A program made the position numbers and the translations under genes. Positions 14,679 through 21,165 of a stretch of 23,936 bases of DNA are shown here, piece after piece (position 1 is the first letter of the stretch; the number at the start of each line of letters is the position of its first letter). The stretch comes from a virus: the IMG/VR virus record IMGVR_UViG_3300006751_000139, positions 1-23,936 of that record. One strand, given 5' to 3'. Below the pieces are notes generated by a model. It was not told where the DNA came from. It did not search any database and saw only the letters and a program-made list of their open reading frames with translations.

Positions 14679-15020
14679 TATTAGTTAAGTTGTAGTTGTA
14701 GAAACTAGACAAAGCAACTCTAAATAAAGATGTCTAGGGGTTTAAATAATAAAGTATGTTTAAGCCACTCATTAAATGTGCTTTAGCGTTTAAACTTAAA
14801 ATATCATAAGATAGAGAATATATAATCAGTTATTTTATGATTATATGGAATGAAGTTACGCAATTTGAAATAGAGTGGAATTTCAGTACTTGATAGATAG
14901 TATTGTCTATAATACTATTGCGTGTATATAGTTTAATTGTTATATAAAACAATATTATCTATTAAGTATAAATATAATCCTTTCTTAAATAAAAGAGATT
15001 AAGAGTCAACTAATAAGAAA
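14679..15020 (+). ncRNA. Hairpin-dense non-coding region, possibly the same RNA
   Basis: There is no credible gene here. Perfect or near-perfect hairpins follow one another: CTAGACA/TGTCTAG (14705-14737), an interrupted GTTTAA-GC-CAC stem (14758-14795), ATATAATC/GATTATAT (14820-14846), TGAAAT/ATTTCA (14866-14885), ATAGTATT/AATACTAT (14897-14918) and ATTGTT/AACAAT (14936-14953). Two have 8 bp with short loops. The DNA is very AT-rich, so some are expected by chance, but the density is high. With the preceding domain this may be one RNA of about 430-480 bases. Confidence 0.4.
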
Positions 15021-15033
15021 GGAGGTGAGCGAA

Positions 15034-15228
15034 ATGTATATTCGTTTAACCGATAGTCTGAATAGTGATACAGGCTATCTTCGTCTTAGTTATGAAGGCA
15101 GAGATGTATGGTATGTACGTGACACAGGTTACTGCTATCATATTTCAACGTCTGAATTATTAAAGACAATGGAGATAGATTATCCTAGACACTATCAGTG
15201 GTTCAATGTAATCGCTAATAGACTATGA
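15034..15228 (+). CDS. Unknown small protein (64 aa)
   Basis: The start is the ATG at 15034, eight bases after a strong AAGGAGG; the in-frame GTG at 15025 is too close to that site. The product (MYIRLTDSLNSDTGYLRLSY and on) is beta-like at first, with a DVWYVRDTGYCYHI segment, then helical at the end. It is flanked on both sides by structured non-coding sequence, with an 11 bp hairpin beginning one base after its stop codon. No family is recognised. Confidence 0.65.
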   Translation: MYIRLTDSLNSDTGYLRLSYEGRDVWYVRDTGYCYHISTSELLKTMEIDYPRHYQWFNVIANRL

Positions 15229-15229
15229 A

Positions 15230-15254
15230 TAAGGGAGGCTTAAAGTCTCCCTTA
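15230..15254 (+). other. Tight 11 bp hairpin after a small gene
   Basis: TAAGGGAG pairs with CTCCCTTA, and the stem continues with a G-U and CT/AG to a three-base loop. No U-run follows on either strand, so it is not a standard terminator. The same arms (TAAGGGAG and CTCCCTTA) reappear 490 bases later as the closing helix of a larger element. Confidence 0.55.
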
Positions 15255-15290
15255 GAGAAAAAGAATTTATGGATGATGAATCATATACAA

Positions 15291-15389
15291 GGATAGCTAT
15301 CCGTAACATTATTAAAAGGTGTAGTAACACTAACTTGTATTAGTGCTGTCAAGGTAGAGCTAACCAATTGATAGAGAAAAATTACTACA
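15291..15389 (+). ncRNA. Candidate three-way-junction RNA with upstream palindrome
   Basis: TGTAGTAA (15320-15327) pairs with TTACTACA (15382-15389). Inside are a perfect CACTAA/TTAGTG hairpin (15328-15345) and an arm TCAA-GGT/ACC-AA-TTGA (15349-15371). These stack as a neat three-way junction of 70 bases. Just upstream lies a perfect 12-base palindrome GGATAGCTATCC (15291-15302). The element ends 22 bases before the next start codon, so it could also act as a 5' regulatory element of that gene. Confidence 0.5.
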
Positions 15390-15411
15390 TAACATTGAAA
15401 AGAGGTAAAAG

Positions 15412-15708
15412 ATGAATAAAGAAATCGTAAAAAATGAAATAATACACGTAAAATGTGATTTTTGTGGGAATAACGACCCTATGGATAACTATACTTTAAT
15501 GAAAGAAAGTATTTCATTTTATTCAAAAACCTATAGCCAAAAAATACAAATTAATCTTAATTATAAATATATATGCTCAAAGAGTATATTAGGTGAGTGT
15601 AGAAGAACTTTTTATTGGTGGGTCAGCAAAGAATTAACTAGACATATGGAAGCAGATGAATCTTATGCTTGGAATATGTTATACAGAAAACATCCTCAAA
15701 GAGGATAA
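15412..15708 (+). CDS. Unknown four-cysteine protein (98 aa)
   Basis: AGAGG lies eight bases before the ATG. Cys15 and Cys18 (CDFC) and the later Cys55 and Cys63 (CSKSILGEC) could form a zinc site, but the spacing of the second pair is wide. The C-terminal half carries YWWVSKELTRHMEADESYAW, a helix-like segment. Predicted cytoplasmic; no family recognised. It lies between two structured RNA candidates, in a run of short accessory genes. Confidence 0.6.
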   Translation: MNKEIVKNEIIHVKCDFCGNNDPMDNYTLMKESISFYSKTYSQKIQINLNYKYICSKSILGECRRTFYWWVSKELTRHMEADESYAWNMLYRKHPQRG

Positions 15709-15719
15709 AAATGATTTAT

Positions 15720-15816
15720 TAAGGGAGACTTTTATTATCAGAGTTCGAGAGAGATGGTTGTCATCAACTTTATTTAGAACAAAGAGAAAAAGACGCTTTA
15801 CCTCGTGTCTCCCTTA
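15720..15816 (+). ncRNA. Candidate RNA closed by TAAGGGAGAC/GTCTCCCTTA
   Basis: The ten-base arms at 15720-15729 and 15807-15816 are perfectly complementary. CGAG/CTCG, GTTC/GAAC (15743/15777) and a GATG/CATC or GTTG/CAAC hairpin can form inside. No reading frame of any length runs through it. The closing arms repeat those of the compact hairpin at 15230-15254, which argues for a shared recognition or processing feature. Confidence 0.55.
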
Positions 15817-15823
15817 TGATTAA

Positions 15824-16130
15824 TTAGATAGTATAGAAAGTCAATAGTTGAGCGTTAGATAAAATGAATTATGTGTAGATGATAGATTTTGTCATACAGA
15901 TTAAGCATAATACGTATTTGTCAAGTTGGTTTTGGTAACAAGACCTATCCGAGCGAAAACGTGAACTTGTATAAAATCTTTAATACAAGCATTATTATAT
16001 TTATACTAGTATAATGAGCGGAAATAGCAAGGCGGCATTAATCAAATAAGCACACATGGATGTTAGTCGCACTAACAGCATGAGGTTAAGAGCCTGTTGT
16101 GAGATTAGTTTCACAAGTTATGCTATCTAA
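15824..16130 (+). ncRNA. Candidate large structured RNA (about 307 nt)
   Basis: A 12 bp helix with one U-G pair joins 15824-15835 to 16119-16130. Within it are GGTTTTG-GTAA-CAAGACC (15928-15945; a 7 bp arm with one U-G pair and a GNRA loop), CTTGTAT/ATACAAG (15966-15989), CATTAT/ATAATG (15990-16016, containing the palindrome TTATACTAGTATAA), TGTTAGT/ACTAACA around CGC (16061-16077) and TTGTGA/TCACAA (16097-16116). GAGCGAAA and GAGCGGAAA recur inside. The GNRA loop and the density of perfect arms are typical of large folded RNAs. I recognise no known class and see no group I or II intron core. Confidence 0.65.
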
Positions 16131-16179
16131 ATATTGAGGTAAAAACAGAAAATAAATTAAACTTATAAAAGAGGTAAAT

Positions 16180-16809
16180 ATGAAAAAATGGAAATATAAA
16201 GTAAAAGAAGGTCCTAATAAAACTTCAAAACATTATCAAGCATTTATGAAACAATTAAGAGCATACTTAAGATTTATAGATAAAAATGGTAGATTACCAC
16301 AACAAAGTAATAGTACTAATAAAAGACCAATAGCAGAATCAAGATTATATACTTGGGCATCACAAGTAAAGAACCAAGCAAGAAAAAGAACATTGAGTCA
16401 ATGGAAATATGATTTAATGATTCAGATTCCTGGATTTATATGGAATAAACAAAGTAATGTATGGTTTACTAAGTTCTTTGAATTAAAAGAATATATTGAA
16501 AAATATGGTGAAGCTCCTACACAATTAAGATGTGAAAGATTTCCTGAAAGATTGGAAAATGGTAAATGGATTTCACCTGTAGATGCTAAATTACATAGTT
16601 TATCTGTATGGTGTATGCAACAAAGAAAACTTTACAGAGAAGATTCTCTTTTACCTGATAGACTTAATCATTTAATTGATATTGATTTTAATTTTGAACC
16701 ACACAATGGTCCTATAGGTAGAAAAAATGGAATTATTCCAGGAATGGATACTGAAGAAAATATTCAATACTTATTAAAAAGAAAGGTGAAAGCTACATGG
16801 AAATATTAG
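16180..16809 (+). CDS. Two helicase-associated (HA) domain repeats (209 aa)
   Basis: Two copies of the helicase-associated domain pattern are visible. The first is at about 20-89: FMKQLRAYLRFIDKNGRLPQ, then LYTWASQVKNQARKR and IPGFIW. The second is at about 95-173: WFTKFFELKEYIEKYGEAPT, then LHSLSVWCMQQRKLYRED and LIDIDFNFE. In known proteins these three-helix repeats follow helicase cores and bind DNA. Here there is no helicase motif, so the repeats stand alone. AGAGG precedes the ATG, directly after the large RNA candidate. A DNA- or RNA-binding accessory is the likely role; an RNA-related partner is speculation. Confidence 0.72.
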   Translation: MKKWKYKVKEGPNKTSKHYQAFMKQLRAYLRFIDKNGRLPQQSNSTNKRPIAESRLYTWASQVKNQARKRTLSQWKYDLMIQIPGFIWNKQSNVWFTKFFELKEYIEKYGEAPTQLRCERFPERLENGKWISPVDAKLHSLSVWCMQQRKLYREDSLLPDRLNHLIDIDFNFEPHNGPIGRKNGIIPGMDTEENIQYLLKRKVKATWKY

Positions 16810-17024
16810 ACAAATTAGAAAGAATTGATAAATTTAATCAATACAGACTAGAACCAATGGCAACAGGAGATGAATGGGAATTTTATAACTATGATGCTAA
16901 AGCAGGTCATATTGTTAATGCATTTGCAAATTATCGCTTATCACATCCTTTGGTAAGATGGTATTACAAGATTAAAGATTTATTTAATTGGAGAATTAAG
17001 ATAAGATTATATAAAGGAGATTAA
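16797..17024 (+). CDS. Unknown small protein (75 aa)
   Basis: It overlaps the HA-repeat gene by 13 bases, with AAAGGTGAAAG as ribosome site. Helical start (LDKLERIDKFNQYRLEPMAT), a WEFYNYDAKAGHIVNAFANY segment, and an aromatic basic C-terminus (WYYKIKDLFNWRIKIRLYKG). No membrane segment or metal motif and no recognised family. It forms a tight cluster with the genes on both sides. Confidence 0.6.
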   Translation: MEILDKLERIDKFNQYRLEPMATGDEWEFYNYDAKAGHIVNAFANYRLSHPLVRWYYKIKDLFNWRIKIRLYKGD

Positions 17025-17025
17025 A

Positions 17026-17256
17026 ATGGGAAGAAAAGATAGACCCAGTAGAAAATATGTAGAAAATAAAACAGGCGTATTTAATTTTAAATCTGGTTAT
17101 TATTGGGATACCCCTGGAACAGATAATTTAAGTGCACCTTACGCTACTTACAAAATATTAGACGCTATGTTACAACAAGCAAGAACACATCCAAAGGGAT
17201 TAAGTTCTTTGCCAATAGCAATACAAAAACACATAGCTAGTATAATAAAAAGTTAA
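17026..17256 (+). CDS. Unknown small protein (76 aa)
   Basis: It starts one base after the preceding stop, with AAAGGAG eight bases upstream. The N-terminal part is basic and aromatic (MGRKDRPSRKYVENKTGVFN), followed by GYYWDTPGTDNLSAPYATYK, and the C-terminal half is helical (LDAMLQQARTHPKGLSSLPI, AIQKHIASIIK). No known domain is recognised. Confidence 0.6.
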   Translation: MGRKDRPSRKYVENKTGVFNFKSGYYWDTPGTDNLSAPYATYKILDAMLQQARTHPKGLSSLPIAIQKHIASIIKS

Positions 17257-17269
17257 AAAGGAGATTATT

Positions 17270-17536
17270 ATGTTAAGATTTAGATATGGTAAAGATACTC
17301 AGACAGTTAAGATATTAAGACACTTAAGAAAATATGGTAATATCACTAGCCTTGATGCATTTGAATTATATCGTGTAACTAGGCTAAGTTCAATAATACA
17401 TAGACTTAGACATACTGAAGGCTTTGATATAGATACGATAAAAATTAAACATAAAGAAGCAAATTTTGGTAAATATGTATTAGAAGATACTAAAAACAAT
17501 AATCAATTATTTTATGATTATAAAAGATTAGTATAA
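17270..17536 (+). CDS. Helix-turn-helix protein, phage HTH type (88 aa)
   Basis: TVKILRHLRKYGNITSLDAF, then ELYRVTRLSSIIHRLRHTEG FDID, matches the small phage HTH family in which 'iL.hL..g..it..eAl..y...RLaarI..LR..G..I' is followed by a beta wing; here the wing would be TIKIKHKEANFGKYVLE. DNA binding in transcription or excision control is the usual assumption for this family. A strong AAGGAG lies upstream. A compact pseudoknot-like RNA follows its stop codon after about ten bases. Confidence 0.7.
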   Translation: MLRFRYGKDTQTVKILRHLRKYGNITSLDAFELYRVTRLSSIIHRLRHTEGFDIDTIKIKHKEANFGKYVLEDTKNNNQLFYDYKRLV

Positions 17537-17546
17537 TAATTAGGCA

Positions 17547-17615
17547 CGGGACTAGGGTGTTATCTATTCATCCGCTTTAGAAATAAAAATGTCCCGATAG
17601 CCTTAGCCTGAATAG
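17547..17615 (+). ncRNA. Candidate pseudoknotted or switching RNA before nuclease gene
   Basis: Three complementary pairs run in the same left-to-right order on both sides: CGGGAC (17547) with GTCCCG (17591); CTAGGG and TTATC (17552-17564, TG bulged) with GATAGCCTTAG (17596-17606); CTATTCA (17564) with TGAATAG (17609). Nested folding of all three is impossible, so they must form pseudoknots or alternative states. It lies 49 bases before the start of a nuclease gene, so it could be a 5' regulatory element. Not matched to a riboswitch class I know. Confidence 0.5.
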
Positions 17616-17663
17616 GTGTTGTACTTAACCTGAAATATGTTTATATTGTAGACGGAGGAATCA

Positions 17664-18392
17664 ATGATAGATATACCAAAAATATATAACGATTACTTAG
17701 AAAAACTACGCCATGAAAATAGAGAAAAATACTCTAAACATCGTGGTTGGTTTTCAGCTAGTGCAGCTGGTAGTTGTTTTAGAAAGCAATTGCACAGAAC
17801 ACAAGATTTACCACTAGAACCAATGGATGAAAAATCTAATAGATTATTAAGACTTGGAACTTTAGTACATGCAGACTTTGAAAAATCACTAGACAAGTAT
17901 AAAGAGAAAGGTTTAGAAGTTGTTACAGAACACCGAATAGAGATACCTGAGCTTAATGTAGTAGGTCATCTGGATGTAGGAGTTGTAAACAAACAAACAG
18001 ACAAGATACACGTCTATGATATTAAGACTGCAGGAGCATGGAAATGGAGAATGAAGTTTGGTAGAAATCCAGACAAGAATCCTTCAGTTAACTATGAATT
18101 ACAATTAGCTACTTATGGAATGGGTTTAGGTAATGAACATGATATTACTGATGTAAACTTATCTATAATGTGGTATAATAAAGATAGCTCTATGATGAGA
18201 GAAGAAAATATATCTAATCTTTACATAGAAGAAGCATTTGACTACTGGACTGAACTTAATGAAGTGCAAGAGAAAGTAGACAATGAGCCTGAACAGTTAA
18301 AACCTGGAACTATGAATGTTCCTGTATATAATTGGGAATGCAAATATTGTGAATTTCAGGGCAAACATTGTCCTGGTCTATATAGTGTCTAA
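17664..18392 (+). CDS. Cas4/RecB-like PD-(D/E)XK exonuclease with Fe-S cysteines (242 aa)
   Basis: The N-terminal SAAGSCFRKQLH (Cys38) and the C-terminal CKYCEFQGKHC (Cys226, Cys229, Cys236) make the four-cysteine set that holds a 4Fe-4S cluster in Cas4 and AddB-type nucleases. Between them are LGTLVHADFE (His69), GHLDVGVV (Asp104), YDIKTA (Asp119, Lys121) and the QLATY motif (Gln147, Tyr151). All catalytic residues of the PD-(D/E)XK fold are present. It probably resects DNA ends to give single strands for the annealing protein encoded 1.1 kb downstream. ACGGAGGAATCA precedes the ATG. Size is normal for the family. No other CRISPR gene is seen. Confidence 0.85.
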   Translation: MIDIPKIYNDYLEKLRHENREKYSKHRGWFSASAAGSCFRKQLHRTQDLPLEPMDEKSNRLLRLGTLVHADFEKSLDKYKEKGLEVVTEHRIEIPELNVVGHLDVGVVNKQTDKIHVYDIKTAGAWKWRMKFGRNPDKNPSVNYELQLATYGMGLGNEHDITDVNLSIMWYNKDSSMMREENISNLYIEEAFDYWTELNEVQEKVDNEPEQLKPGTMNVPVYNWECKYCEFQGKHCPGLYSV

Positions 18393-18416
18393 ACTATATA
18401 ATACGGAGGAACTTAG

Positions 18417-18641
18417 ATGAAAGATAAAAAACTAGAATGTAGTATATGTGGAGGAGAACATGATGACCCATACGGACATAATGCTGAGCCTATTAATAAT
18501 GGAAAGTGTTGTAGTGTGTGTAATTCTGATGTGGTGCTCCCAACGAGAATAAGACTTATGTTTAACGACAAAGATGCAACAGTAGCTGAAGATATAATAG
18601 CTAAAATTAAACGATTTAAAAAGAGATACGGAGGAGAATAA
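18417..18641 (+). CDS. Small zinc-binding-like phage protein (74 aa)
   Basis: Cys8/Cys11 (CSIC) and Cys31/Cys32/Cys35 (CCSVC), with HNAEPINNGKCCSVCNSDVV between and after, form a probable zinc knuckle. The block 'GHNA.P...G.CC..CN..VV.PtR' recurs in small uncharacterised proteins of aquatic phages, from memory. The C-terminus is helical and basic. A GGAGGA ribosome site is present. It sits between the nuclease and annealing genes, so a nucleic-acid link is possible. Confidence 0.65.
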   Translation: MKDKKLECSICGGEHDDPYGHNAEPINNGKCCSVCNSDVVLPTRIRLMFNDKDATVAEDIIAKIKRFKKRYGGE

Positions 18642-18642
18642 G

Positions 18643-19266
18643 ATGGGATTTGATTTATATGGTGAAAACCCTAAGAATAACGCAATGGAAGATGATTTAA
18701 ACAGAAGAGAAGAATTAGATAGATTGTGGGAAGATAATAAAATAACTGATGAACAGAAAGAAGAGTATTATGAATTACAAAAACAGTTAAGAGAGACTAA
18801 TCCAGGTGATTATTTTAGAAATAATGTTTGGTGGTGGAGACAAATGTGGAACTTTGTTTGTAATGTTTGCGAAGATGTATTAACTGAAGAAGATATGGCT
18901 GGTGGTTCATTTAATGATAATCATTTGATTTCAGAAGAAAAAGCATTAGCTATGGCTGATTTATTAGATGTATTAATAAAAGACGGAACAGTTGATACTA
19001 TTGAAAAAGATGTAATGGCTGGAGTTGAAAAAGCAAGAATAATTAATGAAGCAATATCTAAAGAAAAGGAAGAATTACGAGAAATTGTTCGTAAAGCTAC
19101 TGGTAAAGAAGATATAGCACCTATAGATTATCCAGAAGACTTTAGAAAACTTTGGGATAAACTAAATGACAAAGAAGATTGGGCTGGAAGATACCCTTTC
19201 GATAAAGAAAATGTAATACAATTTTCAAAATTTTGTAGACAATCAGGAGGATTTAGAATATGTTAA
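18643..19266 (+). CDS. Conserved-type phage protein of unknown function (207 aa)
   Basis: The start MGFDLYGENPKN and the GDYFRNNVWWWRQMWNFVCN segment (about residues 55-74), with an FSKFCRQSGGFRIC end, are recognisable from hypothetical proteins of many aquatic phages and some bacteria. No function is known to me. It is acidic and mainly helical, with a coiled part at about 125-150 (EKARIINEAISKEKEELREI). GGAGGAG precedes the ATG. The stop overlaps the next start. Confidence 0.7.
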   Translation: MGFDLYGENPKNNAMEDDLNRREELDRLWEDNKITDEQKEEYYELQKQLRETNPGDYFRNNVWWWRQMWNFVCNVCEDVLTEEDMAGGSFNDNHLISEEKALAMADLLDVLIKDGTVDTIEKDVMAGVEKARIINEAISKEKEELREIVRKATGKEDIAPIDYPEDFRKLWDKLNDKEDWAGRYPFDKENVIQFSKFCRQSGGFRIC

Positions 19267-19481
19267 AAGATAAAGAAATATCAGAAAATAAACTTGTTAA
19301 GAAAGATGAATGGATTAAATTCTTAGAAGTTAGACAAGATGGACAACATAATATGTATAGTCCACAAGCAAGAAACTCAGTTGGGATAGACAGGGCTACT
19401 TGGGCAAAGATTATTAGTAACTTTGATGACTTATATGACTATTGGGGGGGTTTAGATGAGTGTATTCGAAAAATTAAGTAA
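19260..19481 (+). CDS. Unknown small protein (73 aa)
   Basis: It overlaps the previous gene by 7 bases (AGGAGGA lies upstream) and the following gene by 26 bases. The product (KDEWIKFLEVRQDGQHNMYS, PQARNSVGIDRATWAKIISN, FDDLYDYWGGL) looks soluble and compact. Its 3' end runs through a G7 tract that also serves the next gene as ribosome site. No family is recognised. Confidence 0.6.
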   Translation: MLKDKEISENKLVKKDEWIKFLEVRQDGQHNMYSPQARNSVGIDRATWAKIISNFDDLYDYWGGLDECIRKIK

Positions 19482-20058
19482 AATAGATGTAAGTGAACAT
19501 ACAGAAAAGAAAGGTAAATTTACATATCTTTCTTGGGCATGGGCAGTTAGAATATTATTAGAAAACTTTCCAGAAGCAACGTGGCGTGTACATACATTTG
19601 CAGATGTGGTTAACACAGAATCACCTTATATGCGTACTGATGCTGGTGCATTTGTGCAAGTAACAGTAACTGTAAATGATATAGAAAGAACACAAGTACA
19701 TCCAGTATTAGACCATATGAATAAAACTGTAATGGAACCTAATGCTTTTCAAGTAAACAATTCAATACAACGTTGTTTAGCTAAAGCAATATCTTTACAT
19801 GGTTTATCTTTATATATCTATGCTGGTGAAGATTTACCACAAGCTCCAGATGCATTGAATAAAGAGCAATACAAATCTATTTTAGATTTACTTGCTATTA
19901 TTGGTGATAAAGAATATGAAGCTAAAGTAGTTGCAGAAATTGGAGAAGGAACAGTTGATGATTCTAACTATAAAGCAGCTTATGCAAAATTGAAGCGTAA
20001 AGCTGATAAAGTAAAAAAGAATATAGATGAACTTGATAAAAAGAGAGCAGCTAAATGA
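19456..20058 (+). CDS. Single-strand annealing protein, DUF1071/Sak3 type (200 aa)
   Basis: The family signature is strong. A start like FEKLSKIDVSEHTEKKGKFT is followed by YLSWAWAV (24-31), a PYMRTDAGAFVQVTVTV strand pair, and the hallmark CLAKAISLHGLSLYIYAGED (107-126). DUF1071 proteins are phage annealing recombinases of the Sak3 group in the wider Rad52-like class. It pairs with the upstream Cas4-like nuclease as exonuclease plus annealase, and with the downstream SSB-like protein. The C-terminus is Lys-rich and helical. The ribosome site is a run of seven G (19444-19450), an unusual homopolymer in this genome. Confidence 0.88.
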   Translation: MSVFEKLSKIDVSEHTEKKGKFTYLSWAWAVRILLENFPEATWRVHTFADVVNTESPYMRTDAGAFVQVTVTVNDIERTQVHPVLDHMNKTVMEPNAFQVNNSIQRCLAKAISLHGLSLYIYAGEDLPQAPDALNKEQYKSILDLLAIIGDKEYEAKVVAEIGEGTVDDSNYKAAYAKLKRKADKVKKNIDELDKKRAAK

Positions 20059-20324
20059 AATTAAGTGAAATAAATAAACCAAAAGAAAACTATAGAGATG
20101 AACTATATCAAACAAATAATAGTTATACTATTGGAGTAAATGATGGTAAAGAGTTTCGTAATGCAGTATTTACAGGAACTAAACTATATCATGGAAAGCC
20201 AATGCTAACATTTGTTATGAAAACAACTGATGACTTTGCTAGGAATAATTATATTAATTTAAATATTAATCAAAGTTATTTGTCTTATAGTATTGAAGAA
20301 CCTAAGGAGGAAACAGATGGGTAA
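20055..20324 (+). CDS. Unknown protein in recombination operon (89 aa)
   Basis: ATGA junction with the annealing gene and a short overlap with the next gene. Beta-rich: NSYTIGVNDGKEFRNAVFTG, TKLYHGKPMLTFVMKT, then INLNINQSYLSYSIEE. The small beta domain could be an OB- or Sm-like fold, but no motif proves it. The position suggests a role in replication or recombination. Confidence 0.6.
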   Translation: MKLSEINKPKENYRDELYQTNNSYTIGVNDGKEFRNAVFTGTKLYHGKPMLTFVMKTTDDFARNNYINLNINQSYLSYSIEEPKEETDG

Positions 20325-20586
20325 ACTAACAATAAAACAAGCTACGGACTTATTAGAAAAAGGCATTTTAACAAATTCGCAATTTGAAGAAATGAGAAAT
20401 AATGGAGAGATAAGTGCAGGTAGAGGAGTCAATCGTAGATATATTAAAACAGGAGATAACACTTGGGTATCACCTATGTTATATTTCGCTGGACTCAAAG
20501 GAGCAAAGTACTCTAAAGAGATGACTGAGCTTAAACATAAAATAAATGAACTAATCATTGAACATACAGAAGGGGAGATGAAATGA
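20317..20586 (+). CDS. Unknown protein in recombination operon (89 aa)
   Basis: The ATG at 20317 has AAGGAGG seven bases upstream, better than the in-frame ATG 24 bases earlier. The start (MGKLTIKQATDLLEKGILTN) is helix-turn-helix-like, followed by EMRNNGEISAGRGVNRRYIK and a C-terminal helix (KHKINELIIEHTEGE). It might be a small DNA-binding protein. It overlaps the next gene as ATGA. Confidence 0.6.
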   Translation: MGKLTIKQATDLLEKGILTNSQFEEMRNNGEISAGRGVNRRYIKTGDNTWVSPMLYFAGLKGAKYSKEMTELKHKINELIIEHTEGEMK

Positions 20587-21146
20587 AAGAAGTAGATGCA
20601 ATATATAACGAAAAAGATAATGATTTTACACCAGTAGCTGAAGCAACTTATCCAGCTCACGTTAGTAAATTTCAATCTAGTGAATACAATGGAAGTACAG
20701 TATTCAATTTAACTTTTCGTGTTGCTGAAGAAGCAAATAAACTAGAAGTACCTAAATTAACTAAAGATAACAATGGTAATTATGTACCAACAGGTGAAAC
20801 TATTAGTGCAGCATATGTTACAGGTAGAGAATACAGAGTTGATAAAGGTGTATGGTTAACACCTAGTCCTAAAGAAGGAGAAGGTTGGAAGAACAAAAGA
20901 TACAAAGAATTCTTTGAAGGAATAAATGTAAAGTTCCCTTCAGATAAAGAAGGAAATGTAGTTCTTGGTGAAGTAGAAGAATCAGATGTAATTGGTTTTC
21001 CTTGTTTGATAGAATTAAGAGAAACAAGTTTTACTAATAAAGATGGAGAAAAGAAAACATCTTTAAAAGTTACAAACGTTCATCCTTGGGATGATGGAGA
21101 TAAATTATCCTCAGAAGAGGTAGAAGCAGATGATTTGCCATTCTAA
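20583..21146 (+). CDS. SSB-like protein with DDLPF tail (187 aa)
   Basis: The first 150 residues are beta-rich (YPAHVSKFQSSEYNGSTVFN, LTFRVAEEANKL; SDVIGFPCLIELRETSFTNK), as in OB-type single-strand DNA-binding proteins of phages, and the end is acidic, finishing EVEADDLPF. That tail copies the SSB tip (DDIPF) that recruits host replication proteins. It follows the annealing protein in a tight operon. Family identity beyond this is inference. A 7 bp hairpin (21136-21152) wraps its stop codon. Confidence 0.75.
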   Translation: MKEVDAIYNEKDNDFTPVAEATYPAHVSKFQSSEYNGSTVFNLTFRVAEEANKLEVPKLTKDNNGNYVPTGETISAAYVTGREYRVDKGVWLTPSPKEGEGWKNKRYKEFFEGINVKFPSDKEGNVVLGEVEESDVIGFPCLIELRETSFTNKDGEKKTSLKVTNVHPWDDGDKLSSEEVEADDLPF

Positions 21147-21152
21147 ATGGCA
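21136..21152 (+). other. Hairpin over the SSB-like gene stop codon
   Basis: TGCCATT and AATGGCA pair perfectly around a CTA loop. The stop codon TAA (21144-21146) spans the last two loop bases and the first base of the 3' arm. No U-run follows. It may protect the 3' end of the operon message before the RNA domains that follow. Confidence 0.45.
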
Positions 21153-21165
21153 TATGTTGCGAGAG

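Noticed and set aside
14890-14913. TTGATA and TATAAT as a promoter
   Set aside because: The spacing is only 12 bases, and both lie in a perfect hairpin.
15824-16130. Group I or group II intron
   Set aside because: No conserved intron core segments or domain V-like hairpin, and no interrupted gene at the flanks.
17664-18392. CRISPR-associated cas4 as part of a CRISPR locus
   Set aside because: No spacer-repeat array and no other cas gene; Cas4-like nucleases are common in phage recombination sets.
20259-20675. 138-codon minus-strand frame
   Set aside because: It is opposite well-placed plus-strand genes with ribosome sites; product is low-complexity Ile/Phe/Ser.
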